Made by a program: the position numbers and the translations under genes
The notes under the pieces: model-generated
Told to the model about the DNA's origin: nothing
Database searches by the model: none
Seen by the model: only the letters and a program-made list of their open reading frames with translations
Source of the DNA: Actinoplanes utahensis
Lineage (GTDB): Bacteria > Actinomycetota > Actinomycetes > Mycobacteriales > Micromonosporaceae
Reading direction: 5' to 3'
Length of the DNA stretch: 53,273 nt
Assembly: GCF_016862455.1 (NCBI RefSeq)
Contig: NZ_BOMZ01000009.1
Coordinates: forward strand, 1 to 53,273
In this document: piece after piece, positions 14,318-22,386 of the stretch
Layout: each line of letters begins with the position of its first letter
How positions within the stretch are numbered: the stretch's first letter is position 1

Positions 14318-15505
14318 ATGTCGGTGGGTGAGGCGGTCGAGTCGGAGCCGCGCAGACGCGGGCCGAGGTTCGCGCGGTTCGGCGTCATTCTGGTCGCGGT
14401 GATCGCGCTGCTGTTCGGGGTGCCGTGGGCGACGCTGGTGTGGTCGGGCAACGACTGGCCACCGGTGCTCCTCGCCGGCGGGTCCCTGGTGTTCCTGGTG
14501 CTGGCGGCCGGGTTCCCCTGGCTGATGTTCCGCGGTCACGGCGGCCACCGCGACCGCGAGTCCCGGATCGCCGACACCCTGCTCGGCGTGGTCTGGGTCC
14601 TCTTCGTCTGGTCGCTGATCGGGCAGGCCGCCGGCCTGGTGCTGCTGGCGCTGGGCGTCGACGACCCGCTCCGGTCCCGCCTCGTCACGGCGTTCGTCGT
14701 GGTGGTGTCCGCCGGGCTGCTGGCCTGGGGCCACCACGAGGCGATGCGCGTGTCCCGGGTCCGTGAGGTCGACGTCACCATCCCCCGGCTCGGTCCCGGG
14801 CTGGACGGGCTGCGGGTGGCGCTGATCACCGACACCCATTACGGCCCGATCAACCGGGCCCGCTGGTCGCGCGGCGTCACCGAGGTGGTCAACTCGCTCG
14901 ACGCCGACATCGTCGCGCACACCGGTGACATCGCCGACGGCCTGGTGGAGCAGCGGCTCGAGATGGCCGCGCCGCTCGCCGACATCCGCGCCCGTTTCGC
15001 CCGCGTCTACGTGACCGGCAACCACGAGTATCACAGCGGCGCTCAGGGCTGGGTCGAGCACATGGAGCAGCTCGGCTGGGAGACCCTGCACAACCGGCAC
15101 ATCGTGGTGACCCGCGGTGGCGACTCCCTGGTCGTGGCCGGTGTCGACGACCGCACCGCCGGCGGCTCCGGTCTGCCCGGCCACCGCACCGACCACGAGG
15201 CCGCGCTGGCCGGCGCCGACCCCGGCCTGCCGGTCCTGCTGCTGGCCCACCAGCCGCAGCAGATCAAGGACGCGGTCGCCCACGGCATCGACCTGCAACT
15301 GTCCGGGCACACCCACGGCGGCCAGATGTGGCCGTTCCACTACCTGGTCCTCACCGACCAGCCGAGCCTGCAGGGCCTGTCCCGGCATTCCGAGCGCACC
15401 CAGCTCTACACCAGCCGCGGCACCGGGTTCTGGGGCCCGCCGTTCCGCATCTTCGCCCCCAGCGAGATCACCCTGCTGACGCTCCGAGCCACCCGACCAG
15501 CCTGA
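14318..15505 (+). CDS. membrane metallophosphoesterase (YkuE-like)
   Basis: A 395-residue protein (a second ATG four codons upstream is possible; neither has a clear Shine-Dalgarno). Four hydrophobic segments span about 21-150. The catalytic domain starts near 160 with all calcineurin-type motifs: 'LITDTHYG' (Asp about 172, His 174), 'HTGDIADG', 'TGNHEYH', 'LLAHQPQ' and 'SGHTHGGQMWPF'. Family members hydrolyse phosphomonoesters or diesters, and YkuE-like ones are linked to lipid or envelope substrates. The complete dimetal site argues for activity; the substrate is unknown. Confidence 0.88.
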   Translation: MSVGEAVESEPRRRGPRFARFGVILVAVIALLFGVPWATLVWSGNDWPPVLLAGGSLVFLVLAAGFPWLMFRGHGGHRDRESRIADTLLGVVWVLFVWSLIGQAAGLVLLALGVDDPLRSRLVTAFVVVVSAGLLAWGHHEAMRVSRVREVDVTIPRLGPGLDGLRVALITDTHYGPINRARWSRGVTEVVNSLDADIVAHTGDIADGLVEQRLEMAAPLADIRARFARVYVTGNHEYHSGAQGWVEHMEQLGWETLHNRHIVVTRGGDSLVVAGVDDRTAGGSGLPGHRTDHEAALAGADPGLPVLLLAHQPQQIKDAVAHGIDLQLSGHTHGGQMWPFHYLVLTDQPSLQGLSRHSERTQLYTSRGTGFWGPPFRIFAPSEITLLTLRATRPA

Positions 15506-15726
15506 CCCACCGCCGCGGCACGACCGCCCGGCGGTAACGCGCATGGGCGCGGTTGCACAGGCTGAGGCGGTCGGGCCTGGGTGTTGCTCGGGCCGGCCCG
15601 GCTGCACGGATCGGGAGCGCGCGGGCCGGTGGGCGGTTCGCCGGGAATAAACCGGTTGAGCAGGACTCGGCGGGCGCAGCAGGATGGGGGCACCGCCGCT
15701 TCCCCTATCCTGCCGAGGACTCCTTC
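15506..15726. other. intergenic region before ABC exporter
   Basis: No gene is supported. The only signal seen is a TATCCT hexamer (15706-15711) followed by GAGGAC, a plausible -10 and ribosome site for the ABC exporter gene. Confidence 0.3.
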
Positions 15727-18700
15727 ATGCGTCTGCTCAGCGACCTGTGGGCCACAAGCCGAAGTCGCACCGCGCTCGTCGCGTTCCTGATCGTCGTCGG
15801 CGCGTCGGGATCGGCGGGCGCGCTGGCTCTGGCCGGGCCGGTGCTGGTCGACCGTTCGTACCCACTGTTCCTGCTGCTCGCGGCGGCACTGGTCGCCTCG
15901 GTGATCACCGATGTGACGGTGGGTCTGGTGATCGCCCGGCTGACCGCCGACTGGGCCGCCCGGGCCCGCCGTCGGCTCAACCGGGTCGCTTTCGGGCAGG
16001 ACATCCCCACCCTGGAGAACACCCCGGTCGGCGAGATGCTGGACCGGATCGACTCCGACGTCTACCAGGTCGGGGCCGAGTTGCGCGGCAGCGGCATCCG
16101 GCTGGCGCAGTCGGTGGCGCTGGCCACCCTCTCGATCGGCGCCACGTTCTTCGTCTGGTGGCCCGCCGCGATCGCGATGATCGCGGTCAGTGTGCTGCTG
16201 TTCGTGGTGATGAACAAGCCCGTCCAGCGGATCGGCCCGATCCGCATCGCCGAGGAGGAGGCCTGGTCGGATCTGGCCGCGGTGATGGAGGAGGCCATTC
16301 ACGGGCAGGACGACGTGCGTACCAGCCTGGCCGCGCCGTACGTCCGCCGTCTGTACGCGCTGCGTTCGGCCGAGGTGCTGCGCCGCGGCCGGCTGGTCTG
16401 GCGCAAGTCCGCCAAGGTGACCACGGCGGCGGGCTCGATCACCCGGTCGCTGATCGCCTTCCTGGTGATCGGCGGCGCCTGGGCGCTGTCCGCCGGTCAC
16501 ATCACCGGGGCCCGGCTGACCGCGGTGTGGCTGCTGGCGCTGGGTTTCGGCGGCACCCTGGAGCATCTGACCCGGATGGTGCCGGAGATGCAGAACGCGC
16601 TGGGCGCCTGGGGCCGGGTGCAGCTGCTGAGCCAGGTGCCGCAGGAGCCGACCGGGGGCGTGCCCCCGTCCGACGGTGACCTGGAGGTGCGTCATCTGAC
16701 CTTCCGGTACGGCGAGGCCGACAGTGGCCGCCCGCCGGCGCTGCGGGACGTCAGCGTGACGTTCGCCCGTGGCCGTTCCTACGCGCTGATCGGCCGGACC
16801 GGCTCCGGCAAGTCCACTCTGGCCAAGGTGCTGACCCGGGCGGTGGACGTGCCGCGCGGCACGGTGTTCCTCGGCGGCGCCGACATCAACGACATCGGAG
16901 TGGAGGCGCTGCGCCGGTGGACGGCGATCGTCCCGCAGCGCACCGAGATCCTGGCCGGCACGCTCGCGGAGAACATCGCGCTGTTCGACGCCGCGCTGCT
17001 GCCGCGGGCCGGCGCGGCCCTCGACGAGCTGGGCCTGACCGCCTGGGTGGCGGGGCTGCCGGACGGTCTGGACACCAAGCTGGGCGAGGGTGGTTACAAG
17101 TTGTCGGCCGGCCAGGAGCAGCTGGTGGCATTCGCCCGGATCCTGGTCCGCGACCCGCAGGTGGTGATTCTGGACGAGGCCACCGCCCGGATGGACCCGG
17201 TCACCGAGTCGTGGGTGCAGCGGGCCACCGACCGGCTCCTCGAGGGCCGGATCGGGGTGATCGTGGCGCATCGGCTGTCGTCGGTGCAGCGCTGCGACGA
17301 GGTGGTGGTGCTCGCCGACGGCGCGGTGCTGGAGTCCGGGCCGCTGCGCGAGTCGCGGCGCTTCGCCGAGCTGATGGCCAGCAGCAACCTGACCGTGCCG
17401 GCGGCCGGCTCGTCCGGCGGGGTGTTGCTCGCCGAACGGGACTGGGATTCCGGCCTGCGTGAGGAGCTGGGCCCGGACGCGCTGTCGAACCCGCTGCCCA
17501 CGGTGGATCCGCCGGAGTTGCCGGAGCCGCCACCGGCCCGCACCATGCGGGAGATCGTCCGCCTGGCGACGAACGACGCCCGGTACGGGCTGGGCGCCTG
17601 TGTCTTCTTCGTGTTCCTGGTGCTGCTCGGCTTCGACGGCGCGATCCTGCCGCTGCTCTGGGCGAACGTGGTCGACGGCGTCGGCGACCCGATGTACCCG
17701 GCGCTCGGTATCGCGGTCGCGCTGCTGGTGCTGATCCCGTCGCTGTACTACACCGGCGCCTGGTTCCCGGAGTGGTGGGTCCGGCAGATGCTGCGGATCA
17801 GCCTGCGGCTGTTGCACGGGCAGATCGGCCCGCGCCGGGTCAGCAAGCACACCCCGGCCGAGGTGGTCGCGCAGGGCGGCGACACCGAGCGGGTGGTGAT
17901 GCTCGCCGACAACCTGATCGACAACACGGTGGCGCTGTTCGCCCTGGTGTCGATGACGGTGTTCGCCCAGTCGCTGGTGCCGGGCCTGTTCTTCCTCGGC
18001 ACGATGCTGCTGTCCGGCCTGGCGGCGACCCTGTTCGGGCCGCGGCTGGAGCAGGCGGCCCGGCGGACGGTGGCGGCCCGGGCGGCGTTCGCCACGTCGC
18101 TGGTGTCGTCGCTGTCGGCGGCACGCACGGTGAAGCTGGCCGGCGCGACGGAGCCGGTGCTGGAGCACCTGGCCGGGCTCGACACCGCCCGCAGCGAGTT
18201 GCAGCGCCGGGAGATCGCGATCCAGGTGTGGGCCCGGTCCACGCCGTCGATCGTGAGCGGCCTGCTGCCGATCGCGGCCTGGTGGATGTACCTGGGCGGG
18301 CACCTGACCGCGGCGGCGACGCTGATCGCGGTGTCGGTGCTGGGCGCGGCCCGATGGTTCGCGTGGACGACGGCGTCGCTGGTCTCGCACTTCCCGTCGG
18401 CGAAGGTGTGGACCCGCCGGACCGCCGCGATGACCGGCACCGCGGAGTACACCGCGGAGATCCCCGGGGTGGACATCTCGGCCGGCACGGCGCCGGCGCC
18501 GCCGACGGCGCCGCGCAACCCGCTGCGCACGCTGGACCTGTCCGGTTTCAGCGCCGTCCACGAGAACGGAGCTCTGGGGGTACGCGACATCGACCTCACG
18601 GTTCAGCGCGGTGAGCTGGTGCTGGTGCTGGGACCGGTCGGGGCCGGCAAGTCGTCGCTGCTGCGGGCCCTGGCCGGCATCGTGCACCACACCGGTGAGC

Positions 18701-19206
18701 TGCGCTGGAACGGCGAGCCGGTGACCGAGCCGGAGTTGTTCCTGCGGCCCAACCAGGTCGGCTACGTGGCTCAGCTGCCGCGGGTGCTGTCCGGGACGGT
18801 CGCCGACAACATCCAGCTCGGGCACGAGGTCGACGCGGCCGACGCGGTGTCGGTGGCGCAGCTGGAGCACGACCTGGCCGCGGCCGGTGGCGGGTTGCAG
18901 CTGCTGATCGGGCACAAGGGCACCCGGCTGTCCGGTGGTCAGTTGCAGCGGCTGGCGCTGGCCCGGGCGCTCGCCCCGCGGACCGAGCTGCTGATCGCCG
19001 ACGACGTCTCGTCCGCGCTGGACGTGACGACCGAGCTGGCGCTGTGGCAGGCGCTGCGCGCACACGGGGTGACGGTGGTCGGCTCGACGTCGAAACGGGC
19101 CGCGCTGGCGCAGGCCGACAAGGTGCTGGTCCTGATCGGCGGCCGGGCCGAGGACCAGGGCACCTGGGCGGAATTGGCGGACCGCTGGGGCCACCTGGCC
19201 GGCTGA
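15727..19206 (+). CDS. fused double half-transporter ABC exporter
   Basis: A 1159-residue TMD-NBD-TMD-NBD protein, twice the size of a half-transporter. The ATG at 15727 has GAGGAC upstream. NBD1: Walker A 'GRTGSGKST' (about 355), signature 'LSAGQEQ', Walker B 'VVILDEAT', H-loop 'VIVAHRLS'. NBD2: Walker A 'GPVGAGKSS' (about 969), signature 'LSGGQLQR', but Walker B is 'LLIADDVSSALD' with Asp in place of the catalytic Glu (about 1093), and the H-loop His is replaced ('VVGSTSKRA'). So one composite ATP site should be catalytic and the other degenerate, as in heterodimeric exporters. Substrate unknown. A 19-bp hairpin follows directly after the stop. Confidence 0.92.
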   Translation: MRLLSDLWATSRSRTALVAFLIVVGASGSAGALALAGPVLVDRSYPLFLLLAAALVASVITDVTVGLVIARLTADWAARARRRLNRVAFGQDIPTLENTPVGEMLDRIDSDVYQVGAELRGSGIRLAQSVALATLSIGATFFVWWPAAIAMIAVSVLLFVVMNKPVQRIGPIRIAEEEAWSDLAAVMEEAIHGQDDVRTSLAAPYVRRLYALRSAEVLRRGRLVWRKSAKVTTAAGSITRSLIAFLVIGGAWALSAGHITGARLTAVWLLALGFGGTLEHLTRMVPEMQNALGAWGRVQLLSQVPQEPTGGVPPSDGDLEVRHLTFRYGEADSGRPPALRDVSVTFARGRSYALIGRTGSGKSTLAKVLTRAVDVPRGTVFLGGADINDIGVEALRRWTAIVPQRTEILAGTLAENIALFDAALLPRAGAALDELGLTAWVAGLPDGLDTKLGEGGYKLSAGQEQLVAFARILVRDPQVVILDEATARMDPVTESWVQRATDRLLEGRIGVIVAHRLSSVQRCDEVVVLADGAVLESGPLRESRRFAELMASSNLTVPAAGSSGGVLLAERDWDSGLREELGPDALSNPLPTVDPPELPEPPPARTMREIVRLATNDARYGLGACVFFVFLVLLGFDGAILPLLWANVVDGVGDPMYPALGIAVALLVLIPSLYYTGAWFPEWWVRQMLRISLRLLHGQIGPRRVSKHTPAEVVAQGGDTERVVMLADNLIDNTVALFALVSMTVFAQSLVPGLFFLGTMLLSGLAATLFGPRLEQAARRTVAARAAFATSLVSSLSAARTVKLAGATEPVLEHLAGLDTARSELQRREIAIQVWARSTPSIVSGLLPIAAWWMYLGGHLTAAATLIAVSVLGAARWFAWTTASLVSHFPSAKVWTRRTAAMTGTAEYTAEIPGVDISAGTAPAPPTAPRNPLRTLDLSGFSAVHENGALGVRDIDLTVQRGELVLVLGPVGAGKSSLLRALAGIVHHTGELRWNGEPVTEPELFLRPNQVGYVAQLPRVLSGTVADNIQLGHEVDAADAVSVAQLEHDLAAAGGGLQLLIGHKGTRLSGGQLQRLALARALAPRTELLIADDVSSALDVTTELALWQALRAHGVTVVGSTSKRAALAQADKVLVLIGGRAEDQGTWAELADRWGHLAG

Positions 19207-19208
19207 CC

Positions 19209-19257
19209 CCCGCGTGGTGACGTACGGTGCGATACACGCCGTACGTCACCACGCGGG
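19209..19257. terminator. perfect 19-bp hairpin after the ABC exporter
   Basis: Arms 19209-19227 and 19239-19257 are perfect reverse complements (CCCGCGTGGTGACGTACGG and its partner) around an 11-base loop. It begins three bases after the ABC exporter stop, as a strong terminator would. It also covers the only conventional start codon of the next gene, so it might instead act as an attenuator or start-site blocker. Confidence 0.8.
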
Positions 19258-20054
19258 TTGTAGGAGTTGTCGTCATCGCCGAGCACGCCTTCTTACTGCT
19301 CAAACCGGACTGCCTGCGGCGGGGACTGGCCACCGAGGTGGAGCGGGCCGTCGCCGCGGAGGGGCTGAGCATCGACCAACGGCGCGAGGTCGCCCTGTCC
19401 CCCGCCGACGTGCGGCGACTCTGGTCGGAGTACGACGACTCCGGCCACGGTCTCACCCTCGCCTTCCTGGACCGCTATCTGACGTCCGGGCCCTCCGAGG
19501 TGCTTCTGGTCAGCGGTCCCGACGCGTTCGAGGCGGCCCGCCGGGCCAAGCGGGAGATCCGGTCGGCGTACGCGGACGGCCCGTTCGCCAACGTCGTGCA
19601 CGCGGCGGAACGGCGTGACGAACTGGCCCGGCAGCGCGCGCACCTGCTCGGCGGCGCCGCCGGGCCGTCACGGGTGCCGCGCCGGCCGCCCGGCCTCGAC
19701 TTCCGGGAGCACTTCGACGTCGCGGCGCTCGCCGCGGAGTTGTGGCCGCTGACGCAGGGCGTCCCCGTGGACCCGGGGCCGGTGCGCCTGGACCACATCG
19801 ACTCCGGGCGGGCCGTCCACCTCGGGCCGGACCGGGCGCACACCCTCGACTCGATGGTCACCGCGCTGTGGCACGCGCTGCCGGGGATCGAGCCGCGCCG
19901 GGCGGTGCTGCTGACCCTGCACGCCGGTTACTCCGGGAGCACCCCGATCGCGGTGGGCGGCCCCTCGGCCCTGAGCCACTGTCTGTGGCGGCTGCGCGAA
20001 CACGGCGTCCGGACCTGCGAGTTGCGCCATGCGCCCGGGGTCAGTCCCGGTTGA
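19227..20054 (+). CDS. nucleoside diphosphate kinase-like protein with C-terminal extension
   Basis: Residues after 'IAEHAFLLLKPDCLRRGLATEVERA' match the N-terminus of NDP kinases (consensus LIKPDGVxRGL). 'PFANVVHAAERRDELARQRA' matches the active-site NxIHGSD segment with the catalytic His kept. The Gly after KPD is Cys. About 120 residues of unrecognised sequence follow. The only in-frame conventional start is the GTG at 19227, which lies inside a hairpin and has no Shine-Dalgarno. An ATC at 19275 has TAGGAG eight bases upstream and gives the expected NDPK N-terminus (226 residues), so translation from ATC is a serious alternative. The 3' end overlaps the convergent esterase gene by 14 bp. 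Confidence 0.7.
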   Translation: MRYTPYVTTRVVGVVVIAEHAFLLLKPDCLRRGLATEVERAVAAEGLSIDQRREVALSPADVRRLWSEYDDSGHGLTLAFLDRYLTSGPSEVLLVSGPDAFEAARRAKREIRSAYADGPFANVVHAAERRDELARQRAHLLGGAAGPSRVPRRPPGLDFREHFDVAALAAELWPLTQGVPVDPGPVRLDHIDSGRAVHLGPDRAHTLDSMVTALWHALPGIEPRRAVLLTLHAGYSGSTPIAVGGPSALSHCLWRLREHGVRTCELRHAPGVSPG

Positions 20055-21069
20055 GCCGTCCGGCGAGCCACTCCACGGCCAGCGGGTAGCGGTAGTCGAT
20101 GCCGCCGTGCTTGGCCGGGAACAGCTCGAACGCGATCCTCTCGTCCGGGACGCCGACCCGGCGCAGCCCGTCCCGGAACGCCTCGGCGCCCAGGTCCAGG
20201 AACCATTCGTCGCGGGTGCCGGCGTCGATCCACACCGCGCGCAGGTTCCGCAGCGCGTCGGCGTACCGATCGATCATGCGAATCGGATCCCAGGCCAGCC
20301 ACCGCTCCCACAGCTCGGGCCGGATCTGCCCGGTCCTCGGGTCGAACGGCAGCCGCGGCGTGCCGTCCGGGTCGGCGGAGAACGCCGCGGTGCACCCGAG
20401 GATCAGCGTGAGCAGCATGTCCTCCTCCTTGGTGAACGCGACCCGGGACTGGAAGTCCTTCCACCACGCCTGGATGTCGTGGTCGTAGTCGCGCAGCGCA
20501 CGCGCCGACTTGGCGAACTCGTTGAGGTAGCAGTATTCGTAGAGGGCGTCGCCGGCGTGGGTGGCGAGCGCGCCGAACAGGTCGGGCCGCAGCATCGGGG
20601 TGATCATCGCACCGAATCCGCCGGACGACTTGCCGGAGATCGCCCGCGACTCCCGGTCCGGGATCGTCCGGTAGTTCGCGTCGACGTACGGCACCACCTC
20701 GTCACAGAGGTAGGTGTGATAGTTCCCGGTGCCGGGCGAGTCGACGAACTGCGAGCCGCCGTACGCGGTCCACGCGTCCACGTAGACGAGCACGCACCCC
20801 AGCGCCTCGTCGCGGGCGAACACCTGGTCGGCGGTCTCGATGAACGTCTGCCGGAACGGTGTCCGGTTGCTCCACATGGTGACCTGCCCGGAGTAACCCT
20901 GGATCACGTAGATCGCCGGGTGACGCCGGTCGCCCCGCTCGTAGCCGGGCGGGGTGTAGACCCACAGCGGCCGCACGTGCGGATCGCCGAGCGGGTTGCC
21001 GCGCAGCGCCTGCGACTCGATCGTGTCGTGGTGCAGGACGCCGGCGAGTTCTGTGTTCCATATCGACAT
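20041..21069 (-). CDS. esterase, alpha/beta hydrolase (esterase D/antigen 85-type)
   Basis: A 342-residue protein starting at ATG 21069. 'RPLWVYTPPGYERGDRRHPAIYVIQGYSG' is the strand and oxyanion region of the putative-esterase family, 'AISGKSSGGFGAM' holds the nucleophile Ser in GxSxG context, and 'DAGTRDEWFLDLG' and 'PAKHGGIDYRYP' supply the likely Asp and His. It has no signal peptide. An extra insert near 'YLNEFAKSARALRDYDHDIQAWWKDFQ' would form the lid. The acyl substrate is unknown. It is convergent with the NDPK-like gene, overlapping 14 bp. Confidence 0.85.
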   Translation of the reverse strand: MSIWNTELAGVLHHDTIESQALRGNPLGDPHVRPLWVYTPPGYERGDRRHPAIYVIQGYSGQVTMWSNRTPFRQTFIETADQVFARDEALGCVLVYVDAWTAYGGSQFVDSPGTGNYHTYLCDEVVPYVDANYRTIPDRESRAISGKSSGGFGAMITPMLRPDLFGALATHAGDALYEYCYLNEFAKSARALRDYDHDIQAWWKDFQSRVAFTKEEDMLLTLILGCTAAFSADPDGTPRLPFDPRTGQIRPELWERWLAWDPIRMIDRYADALRNLRAVWIDAGTRDEWFLDLGAEAFRDGLRRVGVPDERIAFELFPAKHGGIDYRYPLAVEWLAGRLNRD

Positions 21070-21118
21070 ACCGTGAAGTCAACTATCTTCCCGCCCGGTT
21101 CGCAGCCCGGATCCCCGC

Positions 21119-21124
21119 TAGGGT
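21119..21124 (+). promoter_or_regulatory. leaderless -10 box TAGGGT
   Basis: TAGGGT, six bases, then the ATG at 21131. No Shine-Dalgarno is present, consistent with a leaderless transcript for the NADAR gene. Confidence 0.5.
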
Positions 21125-21130
21125 CGGCGG

Positions 21131-22258
21131 ATGCCGGACAGCACGCCCACCTGGCGGGCCGTCGACGGGGACCTGGTCCACGGACGACAGCGCCCGATCT
21201 TCGTTCGCGACCGTTTCTACCAGCTCACCTCTCTCGCCTACTACGCCGACGGCCTGATCACCTGGGGCCACGGCGACGGAACCGACTTCGCCGGGCTCCG
21301 GGAGGCCCTCGCCGACGGAACCCTGGCGCTGGCCCCGCCGGCCGGCGCGCCGGTGCACGTCCCGGGCCTCGGCGGGGTCACGGTGACCGCCGAGAAGACC
21401 TGGTGGACGGTGGAGGCGCTGCTCGGTGACATCGCCGACGAAGTCGACCGGCTCAACGACCGGCCCGACTCGTCACACCGCGCGTACCAGGCGTTCCTCG
21501 ATTACGCGGCGGCTCCGGGCGAGGCCACGCTGGAAATCGCCCGGGCCGCCTACCATGCGGTTCCGGAGCACCGGCGGATCTACATGCTCGGCGACATGGA
21601 TCAGAACGACGTCCCGGTCCGGATCCTGCTCGCCGAGATCGGTGCGGAGATCCCGGCCCGGAGTCCCGGCACCACGTTGACCGTGACCGCCCGGTCGAAG
21701 GACGGAGCGCTGGAGTACTTCCGCGGGCAGCAGCCCGCACTGGACCGCTGGCAGGCGCGCCGGACAGCGGACGGGCCGGAGATCACCGCGCCGCTGACCA
21801 TCGGCCGGCGGGTCTTCCCGATGGGCTGGCCGGAGGACCCGGGCGTCGAGGTGCTGCAGACCGACTATCCCGCCGTGGTCGTGCACCAGGGCCGGGAGTA
21901 CCGCAGTGTGGCGCACGCCTACTGGGCGCTGTCCACCAGTGATCCGGGTCGGCACGACCGGATCGCCGCCGCCGATCGTGGATTCGAGGCGGCGGCGCTG
22001 GCGGCGGAGGCGCCCCGGCGGGACGACTGGGCGGCGGGACGGCTGGCGGTGATGGGCGCGCTGCTGCGGGACAAGTACCGGCGGCATCCGGCGCTCGCCG
22101 CGACACTTCTGGCCACCGGGGACGCGCGCATTCTCAGCAGCGGCGAGATGGAGTCCCGCTACTGGTCGACGGCGGGCCGGGAGGGGACCAACTGGGTGGG
22201 CCGGCTGCTCGAGGTGATCCGCTCGGAACTGGCCGCCTCCTCCGCCGGACTGCTGTGA
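21131..22258 (+). CDS. NADAR (YbiA-like) domain protein
   Basis: A 375-residue protein. The C-terminal part (about 240-370) matches the NADAR/YbiA family: 'VVVHQGREYRSVAHAYWAL' aligns with the usual 'GxxxxSxEHYYQAxKF' segment, 'DDWAAGRLAVMGALLRDKYRRHPALAATLLATGDARIL' with the central helix, and 'YWSTAGREGTNWVGRLLEVIRSEL' with the end. NADAR proteins are N-glycosidases; some remove ADP-ribose from guanine or act on riboflavin intermediates. In the usual EH pair the Glu is Ala here ('VAHAY'). The N-terminal part ('PIFVRDRFYQLTSLAYYADGLITWG') recurs in other actinobacterial NADAR proteins as I recall. Probably cytoplasmic. Confidence 0.8.
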   Translation: MPDSTPTWRAVDGDLVHGRQRPIFVRDRFYQLTSLAYYADGLITWGHGDGTDFAGLREALADGTLALAPPAGAPVHVPGLGGVTVTAEKTWWTVEALLGDIADEVDRLNDRPDSSHRAYQAFLDYAAAPGEATLEIARAAYHAVPEHRRIYMLGDMDQNDVPVRILLAEIGAEIPARSPGTTLTVTARSKDGALEYFRGQQPALDRWQARRTADGPEITAPLTIGRRVFPMGWPEDPGVEVLQTDYPAVVVHQGREYRSVAHAYWALSTSDPGRHDRIAAADRGFEAAALAAEAPRRDDWAAGRLAVMGALLRDKYRRHPALAATLLATGDARILSSGEMESRYWSTAGREGTNWVGRLLEVIRSELAASSAGLL

Positions 22259-22262
22259 GCCG

Positions 22263-22305
22263 CCACGGCACCGGGAGAGCAGGGACGGCCCCGGTGCGGT
22301 CGTGG
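22263..22305. terminator. hairpin between convergent genes
   Basis: GCACCGGG (22268-22275) pairs with CCCGGTGC (22290-22297). Outer CCACG and CGTGG extend the stem across a three-base bulge. It lies four bases after the NADAR stop, between convergent genes. Confidence 0.5.
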
Positions 22306-22338
22306 ACGTCTCCGTGCGTACCGCAAAAGGGTCTCAAG

Positions 22339-22386
22339 GGTGGTGATCCAGCCGGTCTCACAGGTGGTGATCCAGCCAGCGGAAGG
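22339..22386 (-). repeat. 24-bp tandem duplication across a stop codon
   Basis: Two copies of a 24-bp unit containing GGTGGTGATCCAGCC (22339-22353 and 22363-22377), 22 of 24 bases alike. On the minus strand each unit contains CTGGATCACCACC followed by TGA, so the end of the hydrolase gene (WLDHHL-stop) was copied once downstream. Confidence 0.65.
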
